From contig JAVBUF010000019.1 in the NCBI GenBank assembly GCA_031555615.1, forward strand, positions 1-64,000: a stretch of 64,000 nucleotides of DNA, written 5' to 3'. The position numbers and the translations under genes are program-made. The stretch comes from UBA935 sp031555615. GTDB lineage: Bacteria; Bacillota; Clostridia; Lachnospirales; Lachnospiraceae. The notes under the pieces were generated by a model. It ran no database searches, was not told where the DNA came from, and saw only the letters and a program-made list of their open reading frames with translations. Shown here piece after piece: positions 37,121-47,421 of the stretch (position 1 is its first letter; every line of letters begins with the position of its first letter).

Positions 37121-38803
37121 ATGGATTTGAAAGGGGCACCTTTTCACTTAAAGGATGGAGATATCGCGTGGATAGAGCAGACATTGGCGGAAATGTCGGT
37201 TGAAGAAAAGATCGGGCAGCTTTTTTGCCCTATTGGTTATTCTACCGATCCCAATTATTTAAATATGCTGCTTAACATGCATATTGGCGGATTGTTTTTC
37301 CGGGATGGCGTGGGAAAGGAAATGCGAGACACCTTTGAGTATGCGCAAAATCATTCCCGCATTCCGTTGCTGATACCGTCTAATCTGGAATCAGGCGGAG
37401 ATGGCGCAGCCATTGACGGGACACCCTATGGGAAGCCCCTTGCCTGTGCAGCCGCAGGAGATAAGAAATATGCCTATAGATTGGGAAAGATAGCCTGCTC
37501 GGAAGCTGCCGCATTGGGAATCAACTGGGCATTTGCTCCCGTCGTGGATATAGATATCAATCATCATAGTCCCATAACCAATGTCAGAACCTTTGGGAAC
37601 AATCCGGAAATAATATGGAAATATGCCAAAGAATATATGAAAGCAGCGACAGAAAATAATGTCGCAACAAGCGTCAAGCACTTCCCGGGGGATGGGGTAG
37701 ATGAAAGAGATCAGCACCTTTTAACTTCCATAAATTCTTTGTCAATGGAAGAATGGGATGAAAGCTATGGTATGATTTACAAGCAATTAATTGATGCAGG
37801 AACTTTGACCATTATGGCCGGACATATCGCCCTGCCGTCCTATCAGGAGCATTTCAATCCATTGACAAAAGAGAAGATCATACCCGCAACCCTTTCCAAG
37901 GAACTATTAAATCATTTGCTGCGGGAAAAACTGGGATTCAATGGCCTGATTATTACCGATGCTACTCCCATGGTGGGATTCACCGCCGCCATGGCCCGTT
38001 CCAGATCGATTCCTTATGCCATCGAGTGCGGCTGCGATATGATTTTGTTCAATAAAGATTTGGCCGAAGATTATGAATTTATGATGGATGGTTATCAAAA
38101 AGGGCTTTTATCCGAAAAGCGATTACTGGAAGCAAATCGTCGGATATTGGCATTGAAGGCCGCATTAAGGCTCCATGAGAAGAAAGCCCAAAAGCAACTT
38201 GTACCATCACCGGAAGCACTTGGAATATTGCAGAGCAAACAACATACAACATGGGCGAAGGAACTGGCAGATCAGTCCATTACCCTGGTAAAAGATACCC
38301 AGAAGCTGCTGCCCATCTCACCCAAAAAGCATAAAAGAATCCTGCTGGAAATTATGGGTGATTTTCCTTCCAATGAAAGGGTGCTGGCTCAGGTAAAGAC
38401 GGAACTGGAAAATAAGGGGTTTGAAGTGACGTTGTATGAATATGAAAATTTTGAATTAGGGGTGGATAATGTCCGTTCATTCAAAGAAAAATATGATTTG
38501 GTTATCTATGTGGGCAATGTAGAAAATGCCAGTAATAAAACTACAAGCCGTTTAAACTGGTATACCTTCTGGGGACAGGGAAATAACGTGCCCTGGTTTG
38601 TGGAAGAGGTTCCCACGATGTTCATCAGTGTAGCCAATCCCTATCATTTATTGGATGTACCGATGATCAGAACCTATATCAATTGCTATTCTAACAATCA
38701 ATATGTTTTAAATTCAGTGGTTGAGAAGATAACCGGTAATAGTGAATTTAAAGGTAAAAATCCGGTAGATCCCTTCTGCGGAAGAAAAGAATTATCCTAT
38801 TAG
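37121..38803 (+). CDS. GH3 family glycosidase, cytosolic
   Basis: 560 residues from the ATG at 37121, which has GAGGAGG ahead (the open frame begins at 37070). The N-terminal barrel has KHFPGDGVDERDQHLL, the conserved GH3 Lys-His region, and the expected nucleophile Asp in GLIITDATPMVGF. A C-terminal alpha/beta sandwich follows. There is no signal peptide. GH3 covers beta-glucosidases, beta-xylosidases and N-acetylglucosaminidases; next to GH78 a beta-glucosidase acting on imported rhamnosyl-glucosides is a fair guess. Confidence 0.8.
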   Translation: MDLKGAPFHLKDGDIAWIEQTLAEMSVEEKIGQLFCPIGYSTDPNYLNMLLNMHIGGLFFRDGVGKEMRDTFEYAQNHSRIPLLIPSNLESGGDGAAIDGTPYGKPLACAAAGDKKYAYRLGKIACSEAAALGINWAFAPVVDIDINHHSPITNVRTFGNNPEIIWKYAKEYMKAATENNVATSVKHFPGDGVDERDQHLLTSINSLSMEEWDESYGMIYKQLIDAGTLTIMAGHIALPSYQEHFNPLTKEKIIPATLSKELLNHLLREKLGFNGLIITDATPMVGFTAAMARSRSIPYAIECGCDMILFNKDLAEDYEFMMDGYQKGLLSEKRLLEANRRILALKAALRLHEKKAQKQLVPSPEALGILQSKQHTTWAKELADQSITLVKDTQKLLPISPKKHKRILLEIMGDFPSNERVLAQVKTELENKGFEVTLYEYENFELGVDNVRSFKEKYDLVIYVGNVENASNKTTSRLNWYTFWGQGNNVPWFVEEVPTMFISVANPYHLLDVPMIRTYINCYSNNQYVLNSVVEKITGNSEFKGKNPVDPFCGRKELSY

Positions 38804-38812
38804 GAGAAGAAG

Positions 38813-41365
38813 ATGAAAATTTCCCATTTAACTATTAATCAATTACATAATCCATTAGGCTATGATTTGTCCTTTATGTCTTTCTCCTGGCAGGTGGATG
38901 ATGCAACAGGAACTCGCAGTGAGGCTGTTAAGCTTGAGATTTCAACCAAAGCAGATATGTCTGCACTGGCATATGATACAGGAGTTCTTGCTGATTATAG
39001 TGAGTGCAGGTATGAAGTATCAATAAAGCTGGAAAACCGAACCCGTTATTTTTGGCGGATTTGGCTTCGGGATGTAGCGGGAGATGAGGCATGGAGTGAT
39101 GTTGCATGGTTTGAAACGGGAAAAGGTCAGGAAACGTGGAAGGGAAAATGGATAGCGGCCCATAAAGAAGAAAACAGAATGCCCATTTTGTTTAAGGATT
39201 TTTCCATCAGTAAAGAAGTGAGCAAGGCAAGGCTTTACATATATGGTACAGGTCTTTATGAAGTATATCTGAATGCAGATATGGTTGGTGATGAGTATTT
39301 ACAACCTGGTTATCATTCCTATGATTTACGAATGGAATATCAGACCTATGATACCACAGAATATATCCGGGCCGGTCGGAATCGCTTATCAGTCTTACTG
39401 GGAGAGGGATGGTATAAAGGACGATTTGGTTTTGATGATGATTACCGCAATCTATATGGGAACCGTAAAAAATGCATTGCGGAGCTTGTAGTTACCTATA
39501 CAGATGGTACCGAAGAATGGATTTGTACAGATCATACATGGGAGGCAATGCAAAGTTCTATTGCTGAAAACGGGATTTATGACGGAGAATGGATTGATGA
39601 TACCGCGGCCTGTGAAGAATTAATGATTGAAGAATTAGCAGACAGCAAAGAGCTATTGACTGAAAGAAGTAATCCACATATTCGTAAAGTACAAAGCTAT
39701 GTTCCGGTTACACAGATCGAGCATTCGGAAGGTTATTTGCTTTTGGATTTTGGTGAGAGTATAACCGGATGGGTAGAATGGAACGGCAAACTGGAGAATG
39801 GACAGCAAGTGAAGCTGTCTTATGGAGAAGTACTTCAAAAGGGCGCTTTTTACAATGATAACCTGAGAACGGCAAAAGCTGAATTTAACTATATTTCTAA
39901 CGGAACAGCAAAAAGAGTCAGACCTCATTTTACATATTATGGTTTTCGCTATGTGAAGGCAGAAGGTCTTAAAGAGGGCCAAAAACTACATTTTACCGCA
40001 TATCGGTTGATGTCGGATATTCCGGTTATGGGAAAACTGGTTACTTCAAATGAAAAGGTAAACCGCCTGGTAGAAAATACGATACGTTCCCAGCAATGCA
40101 ATTTTCTGGATATTCCCACCGACTGTCCGCAACGGGATGAGCGAATGGGATGGACCGGAGATGTGGCCATATTTGCCGGAACAGCTTGCTTTCATATGGA
40201 CTGTGGAGCTTTCTTCAGACACTATATGAAAAATTTGGATCAGGAGCAGAGGTTACTGAATGGAGCCGTGCCCTTTTTTGTACCGAAACCTAAAATAGCG
40301 GCAGGCGAAGGTGTAAATCCCTTTTATTATACGGCAGGAGCTTGTGCATGGGGAGATGTGGCCACCATTTTACCATGGACGTTATATCAGTATTATGGTG
40401 ACAAAGGCTTGCTGCGGGAGCAGTATCCGGTGATGTGTGCATGGACAGATTATCTGACCGGGCGGGCAGCAGAAAATGAGGTTCCGTATTTGTGGCAAAA
40501 TGACCGGCAGCTGGGTGACTGGCTGGCACTGGATAATGGCGATCTTAATAATCCCATTGGGAAGACCGATGCCCAAATGTTAGCCTCCGCCTATTACTAT
40601 CAGTCTGCACGGTTTTGTTGTCAGGCAGCGGAAGTATTGCGGGATGAAAGATGCCAAGAATTCCGTCAGTTAGCGCGGAATATCAGGCAGGCTTTTCTGG
40701 CGTTTTATTTTAACCAAGATGGAGAACTGAATGTAGAACATACCCAGACTGCCTGTGCAGTTCTGCTGCATATGCAGTTATATCCGGAGAGCGGCCGGGT
40801 GCAGCTCACAAACCGTCTGAAGGAACTTCTGGAAGAAAATGACGGTCATTTGAATACCGGCTTTATCGGAACACCTGTATTATGCCCGGCTTTGTCGGAA
40901 AACGGATTCAATGATATGGCATACGACTTGCTGCTGAATGAAGAGTATCCCGGCTGGCTTCATGAAGTGAATATGGGCGCAACTACTGTCTGGGAACGGT
41001 GGAATTCTCTGAACGAAGACGGCAGCATCAGCGGCACCGGTATGAACAGCTTAAACCATTATGCCTATGGCAGTATTGCTGAGTGGATGTATCGCTACAT
41101 GTGCGGTTTTAAACCCAGCATGGGCAGTGATATTAAAATGACCATCAGCCCGATGCCGAATGCCCGGATAAAGACCGTGACCGGAAGCTGGAATTCGATA
41201 TATGGAACCTATGTGAGCGGATGGACCTTTGACGAAGAGTTAGGAATCAGGTACAAAATGGAGATTCCCTTTGGCGCCAATGCCAAAGTGGTGTTTCCCA
41301 ATGGAAATACCCATTTATTGGAGCGTGGAATTTATTACTTTAACAGCAATGGAGATTGTGAATGA
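38813..41365 (+). CDS. GH78 alpha-L-rhamnosidase, cytosolic
   Basis: 850 residues without signal peptide. N-terminal beta domains (about 1-330) precede the (alpha/alpha)6 barrel, which has the family's acidic motif DCPQRDERMGWTGD and the later acid in HEVNMGATTVWERWNS. Its C-terminal beta domain ends the protein. It inverts and releases L-rhamnose, which feeds RhaA and RhaB encoded 1-4 kb on. It lies 9 bases after GH3 and ends 4 bases before a convergent AraC gene. Confidence 0.9.
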   Translation: MKISHLTINQLHNPLGYDLSFMSFSWQVDDATGTRSEAVKLEISTKADMSALAYDTGVLADYSECRYEVSIKLENRTRYFWRIWLRDVAGDEAWSDVAWFETGKGQETWKGKWIAAHKEENRMPILFKDFSISKEVSKARLYIYGTGLYEVYLNADMVGDEYLQPGYHSYDLRMEYQTYDTTEYIRAGRNRLSVLLGEGWYKGRFGFDDDYRNLYGNRKKCIAELVVTYTDGTEEWICTDHTWEAMQSSIAENGIYDGEWIDDTAACEELMIEELADSKELLTERSNPHIRKVQSYVPVTQIEHSEGYLLLDFGESITGWVEWNGKLENGQQVKLSYGEVLQKGAFYNDNLRTAKAEFNYISNGTAKRVRPHFTYYGFRYVKAEGLKEGQKLHFTAYRLMSDIPVMGKLVTSNEKVNRLVENTIRSQQCNFLDIPTDCPQRDERMGWTGDVAIFAGTACFHMDCGAFFRHYMKNLDQEQRLLNGAVPFFVPKPKIAAGEGVNPFYYTAGACAWGDVATILPWTLYQYYGDKGLLREQYPVMCAWTDYLTGRAAENEVPYLWQNDRQLGDWLALDNGDLNNPIGKTDAQMLASAYYYQSARFCCQAAEVLRDERCQEFRQLARNIRQAFLAFYFNQDGELNVEHTQTACAVLLHMQLYPESGRVQLTNRLKELLEENDGHLNTGFIGTPVLCPALSENGFNDMAYDLLLNEEYPGWLHEVNMGATTVWERWNSLNEDGSISGTGMNSLNHYAYGSIAEWMYRYMCGFKPSMGSDIKMTISPMPNARIKTVTGSWNSIYGTYVSGWTFDEELGIRYKMEIPFGANAKVVFPNGNTHLLERGIYYFNSNGDCE

Positions 41366-41369
41366 AAAC

Positions 41370-42332
41370 TTAAGATTGATGTTTTCGGTATTCCTTCGGA
41401 GACATCCCGAACCGTCCCCTGAAAATCTTATAAAAATAACTGAAATTATGATACCCAACATCGAGACTGATGTCGGTAACCGAAAGGCTGGTATGGGACA
41501 GCAAATAGGCTGCCTGATCCAGTCTTTTTTCCTGCAAAAGTTCCGTATAAGTCCGGCCGGTGGCATTCTTGATCATCCGGCTGAGCCAATATAAGTCATA
41601 AGATAAAGAAGCAGCAAGATGGGACAGATCACCCTCCCGGTAGTGCTCTTCAATATAACGGAAAACAGTAAAAAGCAATTCCTGTTCGGCCCGGTCATGG
41701 CCGATATCCACCTTATCCGTAAGATTCAAAAGATGCAGAAAAAGCAGTCCCATGGTGGTCTGGTTGAGGCTTCTTTTGTTAGTCTGTTCATGCAGCAGCA
41801 TCCAGATCAGGTTTTCCATCAGGTTTTGGATGGGCAGGACATCAGCCACCTTGAAATGCAGGTAACTGATATTTTGAGCACCGCTTTTTAAGCACTCGAT
41901 GAGAAAGTTGCGAATCAGATTATTGCCGTTGCCGATCATGTCCAGAGAGCGGTCGAAGAATTCCGGCAGGATAATAAAGTTAACGGCGATATCGCCTTCT
42001 CTGGCCGGATAGATTTCCTGGGCGGCATTTTGGCTTAAGAAAAGCAGTTCTCCATTTTGCAGCAGAATCTCATTGCCGTTGATGATATGCTTCGTCTGCC
42101 CGGAGCACATATAGACTACTTCCACATAATTGTGGGTATGTTTGGGAAAATGAATAAACCGCGTATGAGGGCGCAGTTCAATCAGCTTGCCCTTTTCCAG
42201 GAGCTTTTCACTGTCAATTGTCATACTGCGATTAAGGTTATAAATTTCAGTATCCACGGTATGTCTGCCATTTAAGATTTCCCGTTCTTCCGGTGTAATC
42301 TCTTTTAACCTCTTAAGTATATCTTCTCTCAT
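41370..42332 (-). CDS. AraC-family regulator next to rhaBA (RhaR-like)
   Basis: 320 residues: cupin part with FPKHTHNYVEVVYMCSGQTKH and LQNGELLFLSQNAAQEI; C-terminal double HTH from LSHLAASLSYDLYWLSRMIK to NFSYFYKIFRGRFGMSPKEYR. It is divergent from rhaB, and a TTGCAAAT inverted repeat lies between them, so it is the likely L-rhamnose activator of rhaBA. Confidence 0.85.
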   Translation of the reverse strand: MREDILKRLKEITPEEREILNGRHTVDTEIYNLNRSMTIDSEKLLEKGKLIELRPHTRFIHFPKHTHNYVEVVYMCSGQTKHIINGNEILLQNGELLFLSQNAAQEIYPAREGDIAVNFIILPEFFDRSLDMIGNGNNLIRNFLIECLKSGAQNISYLHFKVADVLPIQNLMENLIWMLLHEQTNKRSLNQTTMGLLFLHLLNLTDKVDIGHDRAEQELLFTVFRYIEEHYREGDLSHLAASLSYDLYWLSRMIKNATGRTYTELLQEKRLDQAAYLLSHTSLSVTDISLDVGYHNFSYFYKIFRGRFGMSPKEYRKHQS

Positions 42333-42387
42333 TCACAATCCCTCCGTCCCTATTATATCGATACTTGTCTTAAGGTGCAAGCCAAGA

Positions 42388-42415
42388 TTGCAAATCAGGT
42401 TAATAATATTTGCAA
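42388..42415. promoter_or_regulatory. Inverted repeat between araC and rhaB
   Basis: TTGCAAAT (42388-42395) and ATTTGCAA (42408-42415), perfect arms with a 12-base gap. It lies in the 163-bp divergent region and is a candidate regulator site. I could not assign a convincing -35/-10 pair here. Confidence 0.45.
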
Positions 42416-42495
42416 ACGATGTTCTTTTTACAAAACATATTTTTTATTAAAATGATAATAAGAGAAATTGACAGTAAGAATTGGAGGGCAGCAAC

Positions 42496-43920
42496 ATGGG
42501 GGATTATTATTTGGCAGTAGATATCGGCGCATCCAGTGGCCGTCATATACTGGGACATATGGAAGATGGGAAAATGACCATCGAAGAAATATACCGCTTT
42601 CCCAACGGTCTGTGTGAGAAGGACGGTGAAGCCTGCTGGGACTTGGTTCAGCTCTTTGAACATATTAAGACCGGTCTGAAAAAATGTCGGGAAATAGGGA
42701 AAATTCCGGTCAGTATGGGAATTGATACATGGGGAGTTGACTTCGTCCTTTTGGATTCTGAGGAAAAGGTGATTGGCAATACCGTAGGATACCGTGACAA
42801 ACGGACCGAAGGGATGGACGAAGTGGTATACCGGAAGATTCCGGAAGAAGAACTGTATGCCAGAACCGGTATCCAGAAACAGATATTCAATACAATTTAT
42901 CAGCTCACTGCCATCAGAGAGAAGAAACCGGAGCATTTAAAGGCAGCTGCAAAAATGCTGTTGATACCGGACTATTTTCATTATCTGCTGACCGGAGCAC
43001 CGGCATCGGAGTATACCAATGCCACCACCACCCAATTACTCAGTCCCGTAACCAAAGACTGGGATTGGGAATTAATCGACTTGCTGGGATTGCCCCGGCA
43101 AATTTTCCAGGAAGTCAAAAAACCGGGAAGCAGCCTGGGACGACTGACCCAGGCCATCCAGGAAGAAGTAGGGTTCGACCTGGAAGTGGTACTTCCCGCA
43201 ACACATGATACCGGTTCGGCAGTACTGGCTGTGCCCTCAAATGATAATCATACGTTATATATCAGCTCAGGGACATGGTCGCTGATGGGAGTGGAGCGGA
43301 TGAAAGCGGACTGTTCCGAAAACAGCAGGACTTTGAACTTTACCAATGAGGGCGGATATGATTATCGGTTCCGTTACCTGAAAAACATTATGGGATTGTG
43401 GATGATCCAGTCAGTAAAAAAAGAGCTGCAGGATCAGTATTCCTTTGCCGAACTATGTGAAATGGCGGATGGGGAGAGTATCTCATCACTGGTGGATTGT
43501 AACGACGAGCAGTTTCTGGCACCGGATTCCATGATTCAGGCATTGCAGGATTGTTGCCGGAAGAGTGGGCAGGAAATCCCCCATAAAGCGGGAGAACTGT
43601 CCAGAGTCATCTATCGAAGCCTGGCCCAGTGCTACGGCCTGACCGTGCGGGAGCTGGAAGAGATAACCGGAATCAACTATTCCAGTCTCCATGTGGTGGG
43701 AGGCGGAGCCAATGCCGGATATCTCAATCAATTAACCGCAGCAGCCACCGGCAAAAGAGTATTGGCAGGTCCCACAGAAGCCACAGCAGTAGGAAATATT
43801 ACGGTGCAGATGATTTATGGCGGCGAATTGGCCGATTTGACAGAGGCCCGCAAATGTATCAGGCAATCATTTCCCATCGAAATATTTGAAGGCTTTTACC
43901 TCAATCATGAGAGCCACTGA
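42496..43920 (+). CDS. rhaB: Rhamnulokinase
   Basis: 474 residues of the FGGY kinase family. The N-terminal ATPase lobe begins YYLAVDIGASSGRH, which is the rhamnulokinase form; GIDTWGVDFVLLD and the HDTGSAVLAVP motif follow, and the C-terminal VVGGGANAGYLNQLTA is the sugar kinase adenosine motif. It phosphorylates L-rhamnulose to rhamnulose-1-phosphate. ATG at 42496 has GGAGGG ahead. rhaA follows after 64 bases. Confidence 0.93.
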   Translation: MGDYYLAVDIGASSGRHILGHMEDGKMTIEEIYRFPNGLCEKDGEACWDLVQLFEHIKTGLKKCREIGKIPVSMGIDTWGVDFVLLDSEEKVIGNTVGYRDKRTEGMDEVVYRKIPEEELYARTGIQKQIFNTIYQLTAIREKKPEHLKAAAKMLLIPDYFHYLLTGAPASEYTNATTTQLLSPVTKDWDWELIDLLGLPRQIFQEVKKPGSSLGRLTQAIQEEVGFDLEVVLPATHDTGSAVLAVPSNDNHTLYISSGTWSLMGVERMKADCSENSRTLNFTNEGGYDYRFRYLKNIMGLWMIQSVKKELQDQYSFAELCEMADGESISSLVDCNDEQFLAPDSMIQALQDCCRKSGQEIPHKAGELSRVIYRSLAQCYGLTVRELEEITGINYSSLHVVGGGANAGYLNQLTAAATGKRVLAGPTEATAVGNITVQMIYGGELADLTEARKCIRQSFPIEIFEGFYLNHESH

Positions 43921-43984
43921 AACAATATATCAATCAGCAATTGCAAGTACCAACAAATGGCACTTGAACTAATAGGAGGAAAAA

Positions 43985-45241
43985 ATGACAACAACACAAA
44001 GATATGAATCGGCAAAAGAAATTTATCAGGCCATCGGAGTGGATACCGATCAGGCCATCAGGACCTTAAAGGATATCCAGATTTCCATGCATTGCTGGCA
44101 GGGCGATGATGTCACCGGATTTGATCATGATGGTCCCCTCACCGGCGGAATCCAGACCACCGGTAATTATCCAGGCAAAGCCAGAACACCCCAGGAACTG
44201 ATGGCTGATATTGATAAGGTATTCAGCCTGGTACCCGGCAAACATAAGCTGAATCTTCATGCCAATTATGCCATTTTTGCAGAAGGCGAATTTGCTGACC
44301 GTGATCAGATAGAACCCAAACACTTTGCCAAATGGGTGGAATTTGCCAAAGAAAGAGGTATTGGTTTAGATTTTAACCCTACCTACTTTTCCCATGACAT
44401 GGTCAAAGACGGTTTGACACTTTCCAGCCCGGATAAAGAGGTAAGAGACTTCTGGATTCGCCACGGACAGGCATGTATCAGAATTTCCCAGTATTTTGCG
44501 GAAGAGCTGGGGCAGCCCTGTTTGATGAATATCTGGATTCCCGATGGTTATAAAGATATTCCCGCTGACCGGATGGCTCCCAGAGCAAGATTTAAGGATT
44601 CTCTGGATCAGATACTGAGCATTGATTACGATAAATCAAAAGTATATGTATGTCTGGAATCAAAAGTGTTTGGTATCGGCGTGGAATCCTACACCGTCGG
44701 TTCCTCCGAGTTTACCGTGAATTACGCTGCCCAGAAGGGGATTTTAAGTTTGATGGACAATGGACATTACCATCCCACCGAAGTGGTATCGGATAAAATT
44801 TCTTCCATGCTTTTGTTCCAGGATAAAATCGCTCTGCACATCACCAGACCGGTTCGCTGGGACAGCGATCATGTGGTGCTGCTGGATGATGAAACCAAAG
44901 AACTGGCCAAAGAAATTATTCGCAATGATGCATTAGACAGAGTATTTATGGGATTGGACTTCTTTGATGCCAGCATCAACCGGGTGTCAGCCTGGACTGT
45001 GGGAATGCGCAATCTGCAAAAAGCGTTATTGCTGGCTTTGCTAAGTCCCTATAAGGAATTAGCGAAAATGCAGGACGAAAGCCGCTTCACCGAGCTGATG
45101 GCGATTCAGGAAGAACTGAAGATGTATCCAGCCGGGGATGTCTGGAATTATTTCTGTCAGGAAAATGGTGTGCCGGAGCGGGAAGACTGGCTGGCCGAAG
45201 TGATGAAGTATGAGACAGAGGTATTAGCAGCAAGAAAGTAA
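43985..45241 (+). CDS. rhaA: L-rhamnose isomerase
   Basis: 418 residues, the usual length. Family stretches seen are ISMHCWQGDDVTGFD near the N terminus, KLNLHANYA, IGLDFNPTYFSH, NIWIPDG, LESKVFGIGVESYTVGSSEF and LLDDETKELA. Metal ligands (Glu, Asp, His) fall in these TIM-barrel strand ends. Converts L-rhamnose to L-rhamnulose. No rhaD follows; the aldolase step is supplied by the class II aldolase in the microcompartment operon. Confidence 0.95.
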   Translation: MTTTQRYESAKEIYQAIGVDTDQAIRTLKDIQISMHCWQGDDVTGFDHDGPLTGGIQTTGNYPGKARTPQELMADIDKVFSLVPGKHKLNLHANYAIFAEGEFADRDQIEPKHFAKWVEFAKERGIGLDFNPTYFSHDMVKDGLTLSSPDKEVRDFWIRHGQACIRISQYFAEELGQPCLMNIWIPDGYKDIPADRMAPRARFKDSLDQILSIDYDKSKVYVCLESKVFGIGVESYTVGSSEFTVNYAAQKGILSLMDNGHYHPTEVVSDKISSMLLFQDKIALHITRPVRWDSDHVVLLDDETKELAKEIIRNDALDRVFMGLDFFDASINRVSAWTVGMRNLQKALLLALLSPYKELAKMQDESRFTELMAIQEELKMYPAGDVWNYFCQENGVPEREDWLAEVMKYETEVLAARK

Positions 45242-45359
45242 TGAGAAAATCAATGAAATAAAAAGGGGCAGAAGCCGTTCCGCTGTATTTTTGCGCCACA
45301 GCGGTGACCGAAGTCAGGCCAATGCCCTTTTCAATTGTTTTTGCATTGATGAAGTTAAG

Positions 45360-46571
45360 TCAGTATTCATTACTAAGCAAAAAATCTGCTATGTGCATAG
45401 TTTTGATACCCTGATAGTTCCCACCGGAAAAAGAGTCTGTACGAAGAACATATTTGGGGTAATTGTCCCGGATGTCCAGCAGTCGTCCATATTCTCTCAG
45501 TTCTGTTTCGGGAGAGCCGATTTGTTGTGTTACCTGAATGTATAACTTACTTTCCTGCTTGGTGGCGATAAAGTCAATTTCCATAAGATCCAGTTTGCCC
45601 ACATAGACTTCATAGCCCCGCCGACGCAATTCCAGATATACAAGGTTTTCCAGCATGGCAGCAATACTGTCGGGGGAATAGCCCAATACGCTATATCGTA
45701 ATGAGGGGTCGGCAAGATAGAACTTTTCCTGTGTTTTCAAAATCTCTTTACCTTGAACATCATAACGGGAACACCGGTGAATGATATAAGCGCTTTCCAA
45801 TTTTGCAAGATAACTGTAAACCGTTTCGTTATCAATACTGCGATTTTCACTTTTCAAATATTTTGATATAGATGAAGCGGAAAAGGTTCTGCCTACATTG
45901 TCAAACACGAAGCGTACAATACGTTCCAGCTGGTCAATTTTTCGGATTTGATTGCGTTTTACAATATCTGTAAAGATTGTAGAGTTATAGATATCTCTGA
46001 CAATGGTATAGGCATCTTCTAAGGAATAGTTTTGCAAGTGGATAGCAGGGAAACCGCCGAATCGCAAATAGCTGGCAAGCTCTGAGTGGGCATCTGAAAC
46101 ACTGGAGTAAGTTTGGCGGAACGTCAGGTATTCAGCAAAAGAAAGCGGGTAAATCCGAAATGATACATACCGTCCTGTAAGGTAAGTGGAAATTTCAGAT
46201 GACATCATTCTTGAGTTAGAACCTGTAACATAAATATCAACATTATAATCAGTCATTAGAGAATTGACAACTTTCTCCCATGATTTAACTTCCTGTACTT
46301 CATCCAGAAATAAATAGGTTCGGTTATCTGTTGAAAGATGTTTTTTCAGTTCGGAAAATAATGTCGAACTTGTTTTTATTTCTTCGTGTTCTAAAGAGTC
46401 AAAATTATAGTACAAAATATGATCATCTGCGACTCCACGATTTTGCAGCTCGTTTTTGAGCATTTTCATAATAGTGGATTTCCCGCAACGGCGTACGCCG
46501 GTCAATATTTTAACGAATGGCGTATCCAGGTAAGACATAATTTTCTCAGTATAAAGTGGCCTATCTATCAT
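45360..46571 (-). CDS. AAA ATPase with DUF4143 domain
   Basis: 403 residues: Walker A in LTGVRRCGKSTIMKML, Walker B YLFLDEVQEVKSWEK, sensor VTGSNSRMMSSE, and the C-terminal DUF4143 part ending with VYVGKLDLMEIDFIATKQ, which has a nuclease-like fold core (ID-x). These ATPases are widespread in anaerobes, often in several copies; their task is not known. It sits opposite in strand to the rhamnose genes, as an insertion. GGAGGTGAC precedes the ATG. Confidence 0.85.
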   Translation of the reverse strand: MIDRPLYTEKIMSYLDTPFVKILTGVRRCGKSTIMKMLKNELQNRGVADDHILYYNFDSLEHEEIKTSSTLFSELKKHLSTDNRTYLFLDEVQEVKSWEKVVNSLMTDYNVDIYVTGSNSRMMSSEISTYLTGRYVSFRIYPLSFAEYLTFRQTYSSVSDAHSELASYLRFGGFPAIHLQNYSLEDAYTIVRDIYNSTIFTDIVKRNQIRKIDQLERIVRFVFDNVGRTFSASSISKYLKSENRSIDNETVYSYLAKLESAYIIHRCSRYDVQGKEILKTQEKFYLADPSLRYSVLGYSPDSIAAMLENLVYLELRRRGYEVYVGKLDLMEIDFIATKQESKLYIQVTQQIGSPETELREYGRLLDIRDNYPKYVLRTDSFSGGNYQGIKTMHIADFLLSNEY

Positions 46572-46648
46572 AATGTCACCTCCATATTGGTATTATACCG
46601 TAAATAAATAGAAAGTAAACAGTTTTATGTGGTTATAATCGCAATTAA

Positions 46649-47362
46649 TTATCCGATAAATTTCAAGAAGCTTTCCGCAGAATAGTTGATAATTAACTCT
46701 AAAGGAAAAGCCATCTCTTTAATAAGCTTCATCGCATATGTAAAATCCCCTACATGGGAGTGACCGTGGCTGTCACTGGAAAGAAGAACCGGATATCGGT
46801 ATCTCTGACATAGTTCCAGGACAGTGCGGTTATTTTTTTCAGTATCCCCCCGATAACCGCCAGGCATCAGCGAACTGTTATTGATTTCCAGCAACACATG
46901 ACAGTCTATAGCGGCCTGCACCAATTGTTCATAATCCACCGGATACTTCACATCATCCGGATGGGCAAGAATCTTCACATAAGGATTTTCCATGGCAGCA
47001 ATGTAAGCGGCTGTATTTTCCTGTATTGTCCCCGGCTTATGGCAGGGCAGATGCATACCGGCAATACAGTAATCTAATTTACTCATAATCTCATCATCTA
47101 AATCAAGCAATCCCTTATCAGACAGGATATTAACTTCAGCCCCATAAAGCACATGAATCCCCATCCGCATGGAGGGGGCCAGCATCATATTGCGAAAGTA
47201 TGAAGGTGTGCAGGAATGCTGAAGAGCCGGGCCGTGCTCGCTGATGCCCAGTATTTTCAAATTCTGAAGTTTTGCCTGTTTCAGCATATCAGTAACCGTA
47301 TCAGTGGTATAATGCCCGCTGGATATAGAATGAGTATGAACATCAAGTTCTAGTGGAAACAT
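46649..47362 (-). CDS. PHP-domain phosphatase/phosphoesterase (YcdX-like)
   Basis: 237 residues of the PHP superfamily: HTHSISSGH (metal HxH), SEHGPAL, YGAEVNI, GMHLPCH, LAHPDD, ILLEINNSS-type strand and SSDSHGHSHVGD, together giving the trinuclear metal site. The YcdX branch hydrolyses phosphate esters such as 3',5'-bisphosphate or sugar phosphates; histidinol phosphatase is a distant relative. It is divergent from the microcompartment operon. Confidence 0.85.
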   Translation of the reverse strand: MFPLELDVHTHSISSGHYTTDTVTDMLKQAKLQNLKILGISEHGPALQHSCTPSYFRNMMLAPSMRMGIHVLYGAEVNILSDKGLLDLDDEIMSKLDYCIAGMHLPCHKPGTIQENTAAYIAAMENPYVKILAHPDDVKYPVDYEQLVQAAIDCHVLLEINNSSLMPGGYRGDTEKNNRTVLELCQRYRYPVLLSSDSHGHSHVGDFTYAMKLIKEMAFPLELIINYSAESFLKFIG

Positions 47363-47421
47363 ACAAAAACCTCCTAAAGATTATTTGAAAACTAAAAAAC
47401 ACACCTTAACAACATCATATT

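Noticed and set aside
42411..42424. Catabolite-response (cre) site before rhaB
   Set aside because: Only a partial match to the consensus (three mismatches at fixed positions).
45280..45304. Hairpin CCGCTGT/ACAGCGG after rhaA as a terminator
   Set aside because: Seven-bp stem without a T run; too weak to call.
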